This document shows, in pieces, positions 1 to 10,331 of a DNA stretch of 64,000 nt; position 1 is the stretch's first letter; every line of letters begins with the position of its first letter. Position numbers and translations under genes: made by a program. This DNA comes from Chondrosia reniformis (lineage: Eukaryota; Porifera; Demospongiae; Chondrillida; Chondrillidae): contig OX359195.1 of the NCBI GenBank assembly GCA_947172415.1, forward strand, positions 1,302,001-1,366,000. The letters are read 5' to 3'. The notes under the pieces are model-generated. The model did no database searches, was not told the origin of the DNA, and saw only the letters and a program-made list of their open reading frames with translations.

Positions 1-1264
1 CATTAACAACCAAACTGTTGTATATATTCAACCAATCACATGCTTACCAGCATGGCAATCCATACAAAACAATCTCATAAGATTTTTTTTTAAAAGGTAA
101 AACATTTAAGTTGGAATTTGCAAAATATTGAATGTCATTGTAATAATGCAACAACTTATTAAGCAGAAAATGACACTGATAACAGGGTTTAACTCACCCC
201 TAGTAACTGTATAGTTAAACAGTTGACGAGTATATGGTATTATTCATTCTTTGTATAATTAATTATATGTATTACCATCATCGATGACGAAATAGTGTAC
301 GGCTAATTTACTATAGAATACGGAAGTTATATTCATTTGGCGTTCCACGCCGGCCAAGGCTTGGACGAAACCTTGTAAGTGTCTTCTATATTTATATTAC
401 AAACTAAACTAACTATATATGCTGTTATTTGCGTACAACAGGTGCCGTTGTCATAACGTGAATGCCTCGTAAAGCTACATACATGATTGACGTACATGAT
501 TGACGTACATGATTGTATCCGTGGTTACCTAGCAACGGCCACCTCTACAAGTTGCCTCAAAGACCAGTAGTGTCCTTTGAAACATTTGAAATATTTCGAA
601 TTCCTCATGAAGATGCTTGGATGAAAGTGTGGTTATGTCTTGTGAGCGTACATAAATTTAGGTAGTACTAGAGGGTCACAAAGAGATGGAGAATCCATAA
701 ATGTGTTTCTCTCACTCTACCAGACTCTGATTTTAAACATGAGAACACTTGTGGTTAAAGTATCTAGTTAATGTCTGGCAGCTTTCCCATAATCTAATTG
801 GATTGCAACCCTGCCCCCATTGCTGTACAGCTATTATCATTCAATCACACGCATCCAGTATTAAAAAACTCATCAAGGAGGGAACTGAGTTTCCACGTAA
901 TATTGAAGGAAGTATGGAAGCTAATGTTTTATTGTATTGGAGGTAGAGTATCTAGATTGGCTATCCTTACCTCTAGGTTGTACAATTTAAGAATGGTATT
1001 TAGCTTAGGGCAAATGTCTCCCAAACTGCACCCCTTTATATTTTTAGGGAAAAATACAATACTGTATGTTTGAGGTGGCAATCTAGTTAAGTTATTTTAG
1101 TACATCATTATGATTGTTGTGGTTCCAATCACTTGGACCATCTTGTTTGGAATAATAATTTCCAGCCATCTTGTTTACTTTTGCCTGCTTTATGACCACC
1201 TGATTGAGCAATTGTTCAATGAATGAAATAAAGAAATGATTCTTTTCATGTTTCTTCTCCTCAG
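1..1264. other. 5' flank of FNBP4-like copy 1, no exon recognised
   Basis: This stretch recurs nearly unchanged at about 37,148-38,422 and, more diverged, from about 46,774. It contains a short tandem run of the unit tacatgattgacg near 478-515. A donor-like GTAAGT lies near 375. ORFs of 65-91 codons at 749-1073 lie in different frames in the sister copy and look like chance. The amino-terminal exons of the FNBP4-like gene should lie here or further upstream, but I could not identify them. Confidence 0.5.
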
Positions 1265-1880
1265 GCTATCAGCACACTGGAGTCTGACAATGCTCCGCCC
1301 TCCTCTCCAGTCAGGAAGACCTCTGACGACAAGAGGGAGGAGAGGGAGGAGAGGGAGGAGAAGGACCACGTGAGAACTGAAGGAGAACCTACTGAAAACA
1401 TTCCTGTTAATTCCAACCAAATGGAGGAATCCTCAAGGTACATATACGTATATTATCAAAAATATTGTAATTTAGCAGGACCTGCTCAAAAATCCTTTTT
1501 AAAATAATAATATGTCTGTTTGTGTGTCTGTCTGTCTGTCTATCTATCTATTAGTTCTTACATCTCATAACGAAATTGGCAGTTTTCTTGTAACTTAATT
1601 TTTGTAGTCATGATGACTTTAAAACAGACGATCAATCACAAAGTACAGAAATTGTGTGTGCTTATCTTTTAGAAAAATAGTTGTGGTTGTCTTATTTTAA
1701 CTGTATGCATGTACGTATGTGTAGTTGCAATCAGTTAGTAGTAATTCATGTAAGAATCGTGAAATATGCTGATTCACTAAACAAAGAAAGTTACTGAAAA
1801 AAGTCTTGAAAAGAGCATACTCACATAATATCAGTTATTAAAGTAGTTGTAGTTGGTATATATCCAAGATGAATATTAAT

Positions 1881-2033
1881 ATATCTTTGGAAAGGATCAT
1901 CTTTCGACTTGTAGAGCGTCTAAAATGACTGAAAAAGACCCTCGGGGTCGAAACGTCTGACAGAAAGAAGAAACAAGAAAAACTGCGTCTTTAGACGCTC
2001 TACAAGTCGAAAGATGACCCTTTCCAAAGATAT
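1881..2033. mobile_element. 153-bp hairpin element (MITE-like) in intron 1
   Basis: About 44 bp at 1881-1924 (atatctttggaaagg...) is the reverse complement of 1990-2033 with one mismatch. The 65-bp centre contains gaccctcggggtcgaaacg. An identical element sits at 39026-39178, and the intron of copy 5 lacks it. It carries no ORF, so it is a non-autonomous inverted-repeat element. Its superfamily is unknown because no clear target duplication is visible. Confidence 0.8.
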
Positions 2034-2052
2034 GTTCTAAGGAATTCTTACT

Positions 2053-2811
2053 CTAATATTAATATAGTTGTGGTTGGCATATTTTTATTACCTGTAGTCA
2101 AGATGAATATTAATATAGTTGTGGTTGGCATATCTTTATTACCTGTAGTCAAGATGAATATTAATATAGTTGTGGTTGGCATATCTTTATTACCTGTAGT
2201 CAAGATGAATATTAATATAGTTGTGGTTGGCATATCTTTATTACCTGCAGTCAAGATGAATATTAATATAGTTGTGGTTGGCATATCTTTATTACCTGTA
2301 GTCAAGATGAATATTATTATAGTTGTGGTTGGCATATCTTATTACCACAGTCAAGATGAATATTAATATAGTTGTAGTTGGCATATCTTTATTACCTGCA
2401 GTCAAGATGAATGTTAATATAGTTGTGGTTGGCATATCTTATTACCACAGTCAAGATGAATATTAATATAGTTGTGGTTGGTATATCTTTATTACCTGCA
2501 GTCAAGATGAATATTATTATAGTTGTGGTTGGCATATCTTATTACCACAGTCAAGATGAATATTAATATAGTTGTGGTTGGCATATTTTTATTACCTGCA
2601 GTCAAGATGAATATTAATATAGTTGTGGTTGGCATATCTTTATTACCTGCAGTCAAGATGAATATTAATATAGTTGTGGTTGGCATATCTTTATTACCTG
2701 CAGTCAAGATGAATGTTAATATAGTTGTGGTTGGTATATTTTTATTACCTGTAGTCAAGATGAATATTAATATAGTTGTGGTTGGCATATCTTTATTACC
2801 TGTAGTCAAGA
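2053..2811 (+). repeat. 51-bp minisatellite, about 15 units, made of a splice acceptor
   Basis: The 51-bp unit runs gatgaatattaatatagttg...ttattacctgtagtcaa, with some 49-bp units ending ttaccacagtcaa. Every unit contains a polypyrimidine-like stretch, an AG acceptor and the first bases of the WW1 exon (TCAAGATGAAT). Only the last junction, at 2805/2806, continues into the real exon (TCAAGATGAATGGCAG). Copy 4 has about 11 units and copy 5 has 3. Open frames on both strands follow from the 51-bp period (17 codons) and are not genes. Confidence 0.92.
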
Positions 2812-3589
2812 TGAATGGCAGATGTGCACTGATCAAAACTCTGGCTATACCTATTACTGGAATACTGTCACTAACAATGTATCCTGGACACTCCCACAAG
2901 GGGTCACACCCACCAACCTATGAGTGTGAGTGAAGAGAACACTGGTGAAGTTGTGTATGGCCCAACCATCCTGGAGGAGGCGGAGTCAGGTGTCCCCTCC
3001 CCCTCCCCATGCATGGCAGAGATACAGGAGGAGACTAATCTCCAGGAGAATGTAGATCCTAAGGAAGTTGACAAGACTGGTACCACTCTGAAATTGGATA
3101 TGCAAAATGGAAATGGGAATGAGGATTCAGAAGCCAATCAAGATGGAGTCAGTTTAGTGGGTTATGTTCCTTCAGAATCAGATGAGTCAGACATTGATAA
3201 CATGCTTGACAGTGCACTGGAGGCTATTCTGGAGGAGGGACCACGCAACGGAGACACACTGCCAACCAGTCAGAAACCAATCACAGAAGCTGGTCCAGAT
3301 AGTCCTTTAGCTAAAAAGGCAAGATTAGCAGACAGTTTAGAAGATGAAGAAAGTGTTACTAGAGATGATAGCAGTAAAGATGATGTTGATGGTATGGAAG
3401 TGGGTGTGACTGGTGATAAAGAGGGAGTGACTAACTTGAAACCCAACAATGGAAGTAATCGGCCTCAACTGCAAGATTGTTCTGAGGAGGAGAACTTGTG
3501 TAATCCCAACCTTAAGAAGGTATGCAATGATTGAGGTATGCATAGATAGTACACATTATGTAATGGATTTGTAATTCTTTCTTTGAGAT

Positions 3590-3705
3590 GGTGCGTCTTT
3601 TAGTCTTTTGAAGGTCTAGAGATGCAGTCAGTTCTTTTAGATTCAAACGTTTCGACCCTGGGGGTCTTCTTCAGTCACTTTTTGTTGAAATGTTCAAAAG
3701 ACTCA
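3590..3705. repeat. Degenerate palindromic element in FNBP4-like intron 2
   Basis: A block beginning gtcttttagtcttttgaagg and ending gttcaaaagac has imperfectly matching ends and a core containing cgtttcgaccctgggggtct. Related copies lie near 29263-29325, 40530-40665 and 49720-49805. The core resembles the centre of the 153-bp hairpin at 1881. It is probably an old miniature element. It encodes nothing. Confidence 0.5.
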
Positions 3706-4651
3706 TAAGATTCCTAGCAATTGCTTCTTTTGTGTTTTTCCTCTCTACTCTATTAGGAGACTACAGAGTTCACTTGTAAAATGATTTTAAAGAGGCTAGC
3801 CCTATTAGGAGCTGTTACCATGGGAACACATCCACTTATTATAGAATTAATCAAGGTTGAGTTTGTACATATAATATGTGAATTGCACTGCTCTTCTCCA
3901 CTATTGTCAGGTAGCATCTCATTTTACAGGTCAGAGTCAATGATTGGAGAGAGGGGGTGTTACCAACACAATATCTCTTGCAGAAATTAGAGGAAACTAC
4001 CCTTGCCCTGAAAGAATATGAGACTCAAGTAGCTCCAACTGGATGGACTTTTGTTTGGGATAGATGGGTGCTGTATGCATTTGGTATACCCACTTCAGAT
4101 CACATGATCGTCACATGACATTTAAATTGACAAACTGTGCTGCAATAAATCTTTGAAAGTAAGCCTCTGAAAGTGTGGCTTGCGCTAGTCTCCCTAGAGA
4201 CATATCTCGTTCAGTACACCAGAGGGAAGTTTGATTATAGGGATTTCCTCATGGCAGAAGAAGTTTGATGTAGTCAGCTAGGAGGTGTGAGTTGCCATGG
4301 TAATGAGTAATTCGAATTGTTATCATCTAACATATGTTCATTTTACTGATCAAAGAATTATCTATTTTCTTATTAAATTTAGTGTCTAACATTTAAATAT
4401 TTACATATATGCTATGTAGTCGCTAATATATGATTTTCAGTGCTTTTGTACTAAACTCTATTCAGTTCCTCTAGTGACACAATATCACTTCTTCCATTGT
4501 AATGTAGTGATTTTGAAAGGTATTACTACTATAATGCTGTCACTGATAAGGCTTCATGGGACTTTCCCTCTGATGACGTCACAGAGGGCGGGGTCATAGG
4601 ACAGGGAAGAGAAGCTAGTGAGGAACAGACTCCAATCAAAAGCCAGAAGAA

Positions 4652-4896
4652 TGTACACTCCTCCCACTCAAGAGAGACCACACCTCCACCAGGTATATAA
4701 TGTACACTCCTCCCACTCAAGAGAGACCACACCTCCACCAGGTATATAATGTACACTCCTCCCGCTCAAGAGAGACCACACCTCCACCAGGTATATAATG
4801 TACACTCCTCCCACTCAAGAGAGACCACACCTCCACCAGGTATATAATGTACACTCCTCCCACTCAAGAGAGACCACACCTCCACCAGGTATAAGC
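4652..4896 (+). repeat. 49-bp tandem repeat, 5 units, each with a splice donor
   Basis: The unit is the last 40 nt of exon 5 (tgtacactcctcccactcaa...ccaccag) plus gtatataa. Every unit therefore carries CCACCAG|GTATAT, a usable donor. The exon can end at 4692 or at any later unit up to 4888, but reading through one donor enters the TAA of gtatataa. Other copies have 1 (13,120), 2 (30,291), 9 (41,614) and 1 (50,764) units. Confidence 0.92.
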
Positions 4897-4986
4897 TATA
4901 TCAAGTAAAGATGAACAAAATTAGGGCTCTCAGACCAAAAGCTGATCTTAGTTTCCGATGTCTCATCAGTGGACTCTGGAGTTCTG

Positions 4987-5039
4987 GAACTTCACTTAAT
5001 GGGAACCAGAGTCTTCCTGGTTTCCATTAAGTGAACTTC
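4987..5039. repeat. Short inverted repeat in FNBP4-like intron 5
   Basis: The arm gaacttcacttaatgggaac is followed after about 13 nt by its imperfect inverse, ttccattaagtgaacttc. The same hairpin is present in copies 3, 4 and 5, and a mutated form is in copy 2 near 13,250-13,300. It is either a fold-back remnant or a structured intronic RNA segment. No coding content is visible. Confidence 0.6.
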
Positions 5040-6726
5040 TGTTTCACCCATTATAGCTGCATTGAACTTCTTTAAATCTTATACACGTACATACTATATA
5101 GCTACCTGCCATGCAATGAACTTCTTATATACATATTGTAGGTGTAGAAGAATTAATTGCTCTGCCTACAGTTGAGGGGGTGTGGCAAGGTCCCCCTCCT
5201 CCTCCTCCCCCTCCCTTAGAAGAAGGGGAAATACCTCCCTCTCCTCCAACTCCCCCGTCTCCTCCTCCAGATGAAGAAGCAGAGAAAGATGAAAGTGAGA
5301 GCGATCCTGAAGAATTTATAGTTAAAGCTGAGCCTCAAATTTATTATGGTCCAGTGGGTCCTCCCGGAAGATTGATTGATGTAAGTCTGCTCATGTGAAC
5401 TGTACAGTACATATCACATAAACTGGTAACATAAAGTGGGATATTTTTGAGGATAGAAATTTTTGTGAATCTTTGAAAAGGTCCTCAGAATAAATGTGAT
5501 TCATATTTTCACTGTTTGTGAGAGCTAAAACACGTGAAACTCAAGAAAAATGGCGGAGGAATCGATCGAGGAAATTTTCATGATTCATGATTTTGGTTTG
5601 CAAAAAAGGTGAAATATAGTCCGAGTTTGTGAAAATTTCCGCTATCACCTGATTTTAACTGCTTATGAATGTACTGACTAAACAATTATGACCAAGGATT
5701 TTCATTTTAGAAGAATCATTCTATAATAAAATAACCTTTTTTTCTGCATGCTTATAATAGAAATATATTTAATGTTAATCACTACACAATTAATATTGTT
5801 GTAATATCATGATTATAACTGTGAAGTTCATTTCTTTTCATAAAAATATTGTATAAAAAGTGATTAAAAGTGCTTAACCAGTAATCTCAGTTTTACACTA
5901 GTGTATGAATAGTATATACACTTAGGAGGAGTAAAATATTGACCACAACTTATTTACACTATACACTATAGCACTTTAATAATAAAATATTTTAAAATTG
6001 AAAGGTATCCAAGACTATTACGAACATTAAAAGTGTAAAAGACAGCTGCAGTGTAAAAGCTAAACTAAAGATGCCACGTAGAGCCAATGAACTCCTCCCA
6101 TATAAGGTGGCTAGAATCTAAGGATGCTGGGAAAACAAATAGTGTCAACGTCCCAATGTACGTGTCTGAAACATGAACATTGAAATGATCCATGTTCCTC
6201 ACAATACGAGGGTACATTTCAAACTATGGTCTCTCTACACTGAAATGGACGTGTAACACCTGTAGGTGACCAGTGAAGATGCTGTGGGGTCAAGAGAAGG
6301 CAGTCCAAGTCAGGACAGTGATTCAGAACCAAAGAAGAAGAAATCAAAGAAGGTCTGCTACTGAGTAGTAGTCAATAGTGTTGCTTGTAAATGAATGATA
6401 CCCTACGTACTTCCTCTGCAGGTTAAAGTTAGTGTGCAGGGAAGGAAAGGAAAGACCATCACATTACTCTTACAGAAGTGGTCTGGACTGCATCAGAACA
6501 ATTAACTTGTTCTAATACTTGTGTATCTTGAAATAAACATTGACAATATTTCCAAAACATTTTGATCACGAGTCTACTGATAACATTATGATGATGAGTT
6601 TCATATATAATTCTCTATAAAAGTTACTGAGCAAGGATGGACCAGTGGGAGGCCATACAAGGTATAAATAGTCAACTACCACTACATGTGACTGGTTGCC
6701 AGGAGACTGAGGGGAAATTAGAAAAT

Positions 6727-6771
6727 CTAGTCTAAAGTCTACGACTACGGCCATGGTAAGATAGCTCCGAA
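6727..6771 (-). repeat. Inverted 45-bp copy of RK exon-1 start
   Basis: The reverse complement of this stretch matches the RK1 start region (cggagctatcttaccatggc and onward) with about two differences. It includes an ATG and codons reading MAVVVDFRLD before unrelated sequence. It lies about 330 bp upstream of the real RK1 start and points the other way, making a divergent arrangement around the RK promoter. The same block is at 43876-43920 upstream of RK4, while RK2 and RK3 lack it. Confidence 0.85.
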
Positions 6772-6799
6772 GAAGCTACATGCCAAATTGAAGGACACT

Positions 6800-7107
6800 G
6801 CTAAAACCCCTAACTTGAGCGCCAGTGTGTTCAGTTAATTGATAAAATTCTTTGCTATAATTTAAGTAGTATGACGTCACCACATAAAATTGTGTGAAAG
6901 TAGTGAGACCCATACCCGATTCCAATCCGGTTAGAGAGAGAGAGGGAGAGCCATGCATTCGTTTGATTACGTAATAACCGATGGAATGGACGAATCCTAT
7001 AGGTCCAACCATATAATGGTCTAACACACGACTCCGGGCCAGTCACACCTCGTTATTTCGGGTAGTTGTCCTCACATCTTTCTTGGACAGTTCGGAGCTA
7101 TCTTACC
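6800..7107 (+). promoter_or_regulatory. RK1 upstream region with CRE-like palindrome
   Basis: This region is conserved upstream of RK1, RK2 and RK4. It contains the palindrome TGACGTCA at 6872-6879 (a CRE/ATF consensus) and TTACGTAA at 6967-6974 (a bZIP-type consensus). Conservation among the copies supports a promoter role, but recent duplication alone could explain it. No transcription start can be fixed from the sequence. Confidence 0.5.
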
Positions 7108-8827
7108 ATGGCCGTAGCCGTAGACTTAAGACTAGGACTAGAACGGAACTTGGACATTGAGTACATGAACTACCGAGAAAGGTTAGTTTCTGTTATTAGT
7201 GAGGAGACTGAGGTGTTAGCGTTAGACAGAAAAGTGGGTTTACAGGTCAGAAATAGCGATAAGGCAAATGGGGTAATGTCTCATTGTTACTTTTACAGTG
7301 ACTTATCTTCTCTACAGGGATCACGCCGCGTGGTCCAAGTCTGCGAGCGCATCAACAGCATCAAAGTTGAATTTACCCGACTACATTCGCGAAGACTTTA
7401 CACTTCACGACCGTGACTTTGAGGCTGCATTGAACGGACGAGACAAGCAATATTACAATCTCTGTACCCTTTGTGAAAGTGCTGGGGTCCCTTTGACAGG
7501 TGAAGATGAGCAAGATGCGTCTCGTTTCATTAAACACTGCACTGGTTCACGTGAATACAATTGTCATTCTGACAAAATTGTTAAGCAGTGGGAGGCTTTG
7601 CCAGATTTATTTTGTACTACAAAACAAAGACCTGATATATGGATCTTGGAGGGGGAAGACAGAAGAAATGTTGTCATACTCGTTGCCGAAGTACACTCAG
7701 GGAAAGGACCCAAAGGATATAGAGAAACATTAAATAAAGATGTCATTGGGCTTATCACACAGCTGCGTATGCTGCGATACCAGTACAACATTAATCAAGT
7801 GGTTGGGTTTGTACTTCCTAAGAGCAGTGAGCCCTTTTTTGTCACAAAGGTGACTGTGCGGTTTGAGGCACTCTCCTTTTACTATGCATTCGAAAGGGTA
7901 TCATCTTGGAAAGAAGTGAAAGCAAGTATTAAGGCGGGGTATCAAGCCAACAAGGATGCTATTGGTCGACTTGGACCCTCTCTCAATCATATTCGTGCAT
8001 ATCCCATCAAACTAACAGAAGCAGAGCTTGGTGAACTTGGGAGAAAATTTAAGCTTGAGAAAGAAGTCACAATGGAACAACTACAATCCTGGAACTCCTT
8101 CATCTTGCAAGGTGATAATGGAAAAGTCTACAAATTCTGCCTTAATAAGGAAAATTATACAAACACTGCTTTGTTTACCTTTGACATCAAAGAATTGCAA
8201 CACAAGGAACAAAGAATAGATCGTCTGCTTTTGCATGAACAGAAACTTCCTGTTTTCAATCTTGATATTCCATTCCTTCAATTTCCTGCAGCAATTCCGC
8301 CACTCAGCGCTAGTGAGGCCCGAAAGTGTCTTGTAGCCTTGTTGAGGAGTACCAAAGAGGCAATTGATCAGCTTCATAGCTTTAATTATGCACACTTGGA
8401 TATTTGCTTACCAAACATTTGTTTCAGGAATGATGGAGAAAAAGTATATGCAGTGTTGATTGATTTTGAACGTGTTAAAAACAATATAGGGTCGGATGCA
8501 ATTCCAAAATATCATAGCTGTTTGTACCGTTTTTTGGAGGGTCGCTTGACTCGTGGGCAGTGCGACTTTATGCAGCTAGGCTGGATGGCAGTGTGGATAC
8601 TCCATTTCAACGATGCGCTTGCTGGCTATGATCCACACAATCTGGATACTGCATGGGAGAAAGGTCGTATTCCATCAAACACCAAAGAAGACCCATTTGT
8701 AAAAGAGCTAGTGCAATATGGAAAATTTCTTGACCAGCACCTTGACAACAGCAAAGTATTCAGAGACAGTCAGCAATCCCTTAAAGAAGTACTGAAGAGA
8801 CGTACAATAAGCAGGCAGTCAGTTTGA
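7108..8827 (+). CDS. RK1: PD-(D/E)XK-like plus kinase-like protein, 527 aa
   Basis: Two exons, 7108-7181 and 7318-8827, are joined by a 136-nt GT-AG intron. The splice turns AGAAAG plus GGATCAC into RERDHAAW in frame. Residues 1-25 (MAVAVDLRLGLERN...) are a charged leader. Residues 74-108 hold a C-x2-C and HC/CH cluster. Residues 129-152 read PDIWIL...ILVAEVHSG, resembling the PD-(D/E)XK nuclease core with D131 and E149, but H replaces the usual K. From about residue 285 there is a kinase-like segment with a GDNGKVYKF loop, HLDICLPN (H384, D386, N391) and IDFER (D407). R is C in HLDIC, while RK2, RK3 and RK4 have HLDIR. The order resembles Crinkler-type nuclease-kinase effectors; a role in defence or genomic conflict is inference. 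The start is chosen from the shared promoter and the splice frame. Confidence 0.82.
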
Positions 8828-9160
8828 ACTTACTCTACAAAAAGATAACTGTTGACTTTATTAAGCTCACATGAACTCTCTAAAAATTGAAACAAACACA
8901 ACATCTCTATATACATTGTAAATTTGAGTCTCTCTAAGAATAAAATGTTTACAAATGATTCAAAATTGCATCACTAACATTTATAAATCATATAAATTTG
9001 AGTTTTTTTAACTATACAACTACACTGTTTAGTTTCCATGACAACAACAGATTTCAGTTGAGATATATTTTGTAACCTGTAGATCATACTCCATCTAGTT
9101 ATAGACAATGAATCAGTGACACCAGTACATGTACTAGTTTCAATTCACACACACCTACCT
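8828..9160 (+). other. RK1 3' flank
   Basis: This sequence is shared almost base for base with the flanks of RK2, RK3 and RK4. It shows an AATAAAA-like signal at 8940-8946 (gaataaaatg), which fits an RK 3' untranslated region. I see no other gene in it. Confidence 0.5.
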
Positions 9161-9358
9161 CAGCAAGGTCTTCTGCATGGTGGTTGATTAAGACCCTTCT
9201 ATTCTTTAATCTTTTCAAGCAAAGTCCTAGAGAATGGAAGCATCTTCAACAAACATACCAACTTTCTAGTCCTATATAAATACATACAATGATATATACA
9301 ATACATAATCTCATGAGGTGAAAATTATAAGTACGTACAAGCAATCACTTTTCATCAT
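9161..9358 (-). pseudogene. Unidentified minus-strand gene fragment downstream of RK1
   Basis: This is the counterpart of the exons at 36705-36772 and 36899-36977. The exon here carries the 19-nt insertion tggttgattaagacccttc, which breaks the frame that reads EKIKEYHAEDLAE in the RK2 flank. The second exon is cut at about 9358, where unrelated sequence starts. I do not recognise the gene family. Confidence 0.5.
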
Positions 9359-9850
9359 ATAGCCGTGTAACAAATGTGGTTGCAGCACTTCACTACTCTG
9401 TGCTTACTAAAGCCAGGCAGACAAAATTGGATGATTATTTCCATAAATAGTGTAGTTTAGCAGTGTATCATGACCGTAGCATTTCTGTGTTTACTACATG
9501 CATATATTTTGGTTACACTATAGAATATTAACAATATGTTTGTAATTATATTGCCTATCTTTGCATATAAATGTAATTAATACATATTTAATGGCAAACC
9601 TCTGAAATCAGGACACCTTCATAATCAGGACACTTGGATCTGGTCCCGAGGGTGTCCTGATTATGGAGGTTCCACTGTAGTATAATACTGAAATATACAA
9701 ATATTTCTATAGATTTGGAGGATTAGCTATATATCCCATGCACTCTCTGTTCCATTCCAATTGTAAGGATTAGTAAAGAAGACATGATAATTCAACCAGA
9801 AGGTAGGATTGACACTGGGGAGATTTACCAAATCCTCACCCTGCTGCCAG
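9359..9850. other. Unique spacer with a fold-back at 9600-9678
   Basis: No coding region is visible. At 9600-9678, tctgaaatcaggacacc is followed by ataatcaggacac and then by the inverse ggtgtcctgattatggaggt, ending ttccactgta. This is a short imperfect inverted repeat of the miniature-element type. The block is absent from the corresponding place in unit 2 (after 46,520). Confidence 0.55.
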
Positions 9851-9851
9851 T

Positions 9852-10010
9852 CTGTTAAATCCAACCAAACGGAGGAATCCTCAAGGTACATATACATATA
9901 TTATCAAAAATATTGTAATTTTGCAGGACCTGCTCAAAACCTAATGTCTGTGGAAACAGCTATCCTTTTTAAAATAATTATATGTCTGTCTGTCCGTCCG
10001 TCTGTCCGAC
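9852..10010 (+). pseudogene. FNBP4-like exon 1 end plus intron fragment
   Basis: The stretch 9852-9884 matches the last codons of FNBP4-like exon 1 (NSNQMEESSR, here with ACG for ATG) and its donor. It continues as intron 1 to about 10,010, where the RK2 upstream region begins abruptly with gacactgctaaaacg. It is a rearrangement scar without coding value, and it shows that FNBP4-like intron 1 was joined to an RK promoter here. Confidence 0.75.
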
Positions 10011-10331
10011 ACTGCTAAAACGCCTAACTTGAGCGCCATATACCTAAGTGTGTTTAGTTAATTGATAAAATTCATTGCTATAATTTAAGTAGTATGACGT
10101 CACCACATAAACTTGTGTGAAAGTAGTGAGACCCATACCCGCTTCCAATCCGGTTAGAGAGAGAGGGGGAGAGCCATTCGCTTGATTACGTAATAACCGA
10201 TGGAATGAACGAATCCTATTGGTCCAACCATATATGGTCTAACACACGACTCCGGGCAAGTCACACCTCGTTATTTCGGGTAGTTGTCCTCACATCTTTC
10301 TTGGACAGTTAGTCTTCGGAGCTATCTTACC
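10011..10331 (+). promoter_or_regulatory. RK2 upstream region
   Basis: Nearly identical to the RK1 upstream region, including TGACGTCA at 10095-10102 and the ATTGGT box with a catatatgg stretch near 10,220. It lacks the inverted exon-1 fragment found before RK1 and RK4. Confidence 0.5.

Larger units (their letters stand above)
1265..6505 (+). pseudogene. FNBP4: FNBP4-like WW-domain protein, copy 1 (8 exons, disrupted)
   Basis: Exons fit 1265-1437, 2806-3519, 3757-3861, 3930-4063, 4520-4692 (or up to 4888), 5142-5380, 6266-6352 and 6422-6505. FNBP4 is a formin-binding, proline-binding nuclear WW protein. Matching features are WW1 (DEWQMCTDQ to YYWN to SWTLPQG), a linker with NDWREGV, WW2 (GWTFVWDR joined to YYYYNAVTDKASWDFP), a poly-proline exon (VWQGPPPPPPPP), an acidic stretch, and a basic tail with KKKKSKK and QKWSGLHQNN before the stop. 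Lesions: relative to copy 5, 28 nt are missing near 2922, so WW1 hits TGA at once; the donor after GVxVE has lost a G; the donor after WW2 exon 4 reads AG|ATGGGT instead of AG|GTGGGT. Intact, the family needs both WW domains. Amino-terminal exons were not found. An AATAAA at 6531 fits polyadenylation. Confidence 0.8.

Noticed and set aside
2048-2933. Long ORFs on both strands reading VVVGISLLPVVKMNINI repeats (also 39,199-39,878)
   Set aside because: The 51-bp unit is a multiple of three without stops in two frames. Unit number varies and the stretch lies in an intron.
7564-8395. Minus-strand ORFs of 75-145 codons opposite RK exon 2 in all copies
   Set aside because: They mirror the coding strand, differ in length among copies and have no recognisable features.
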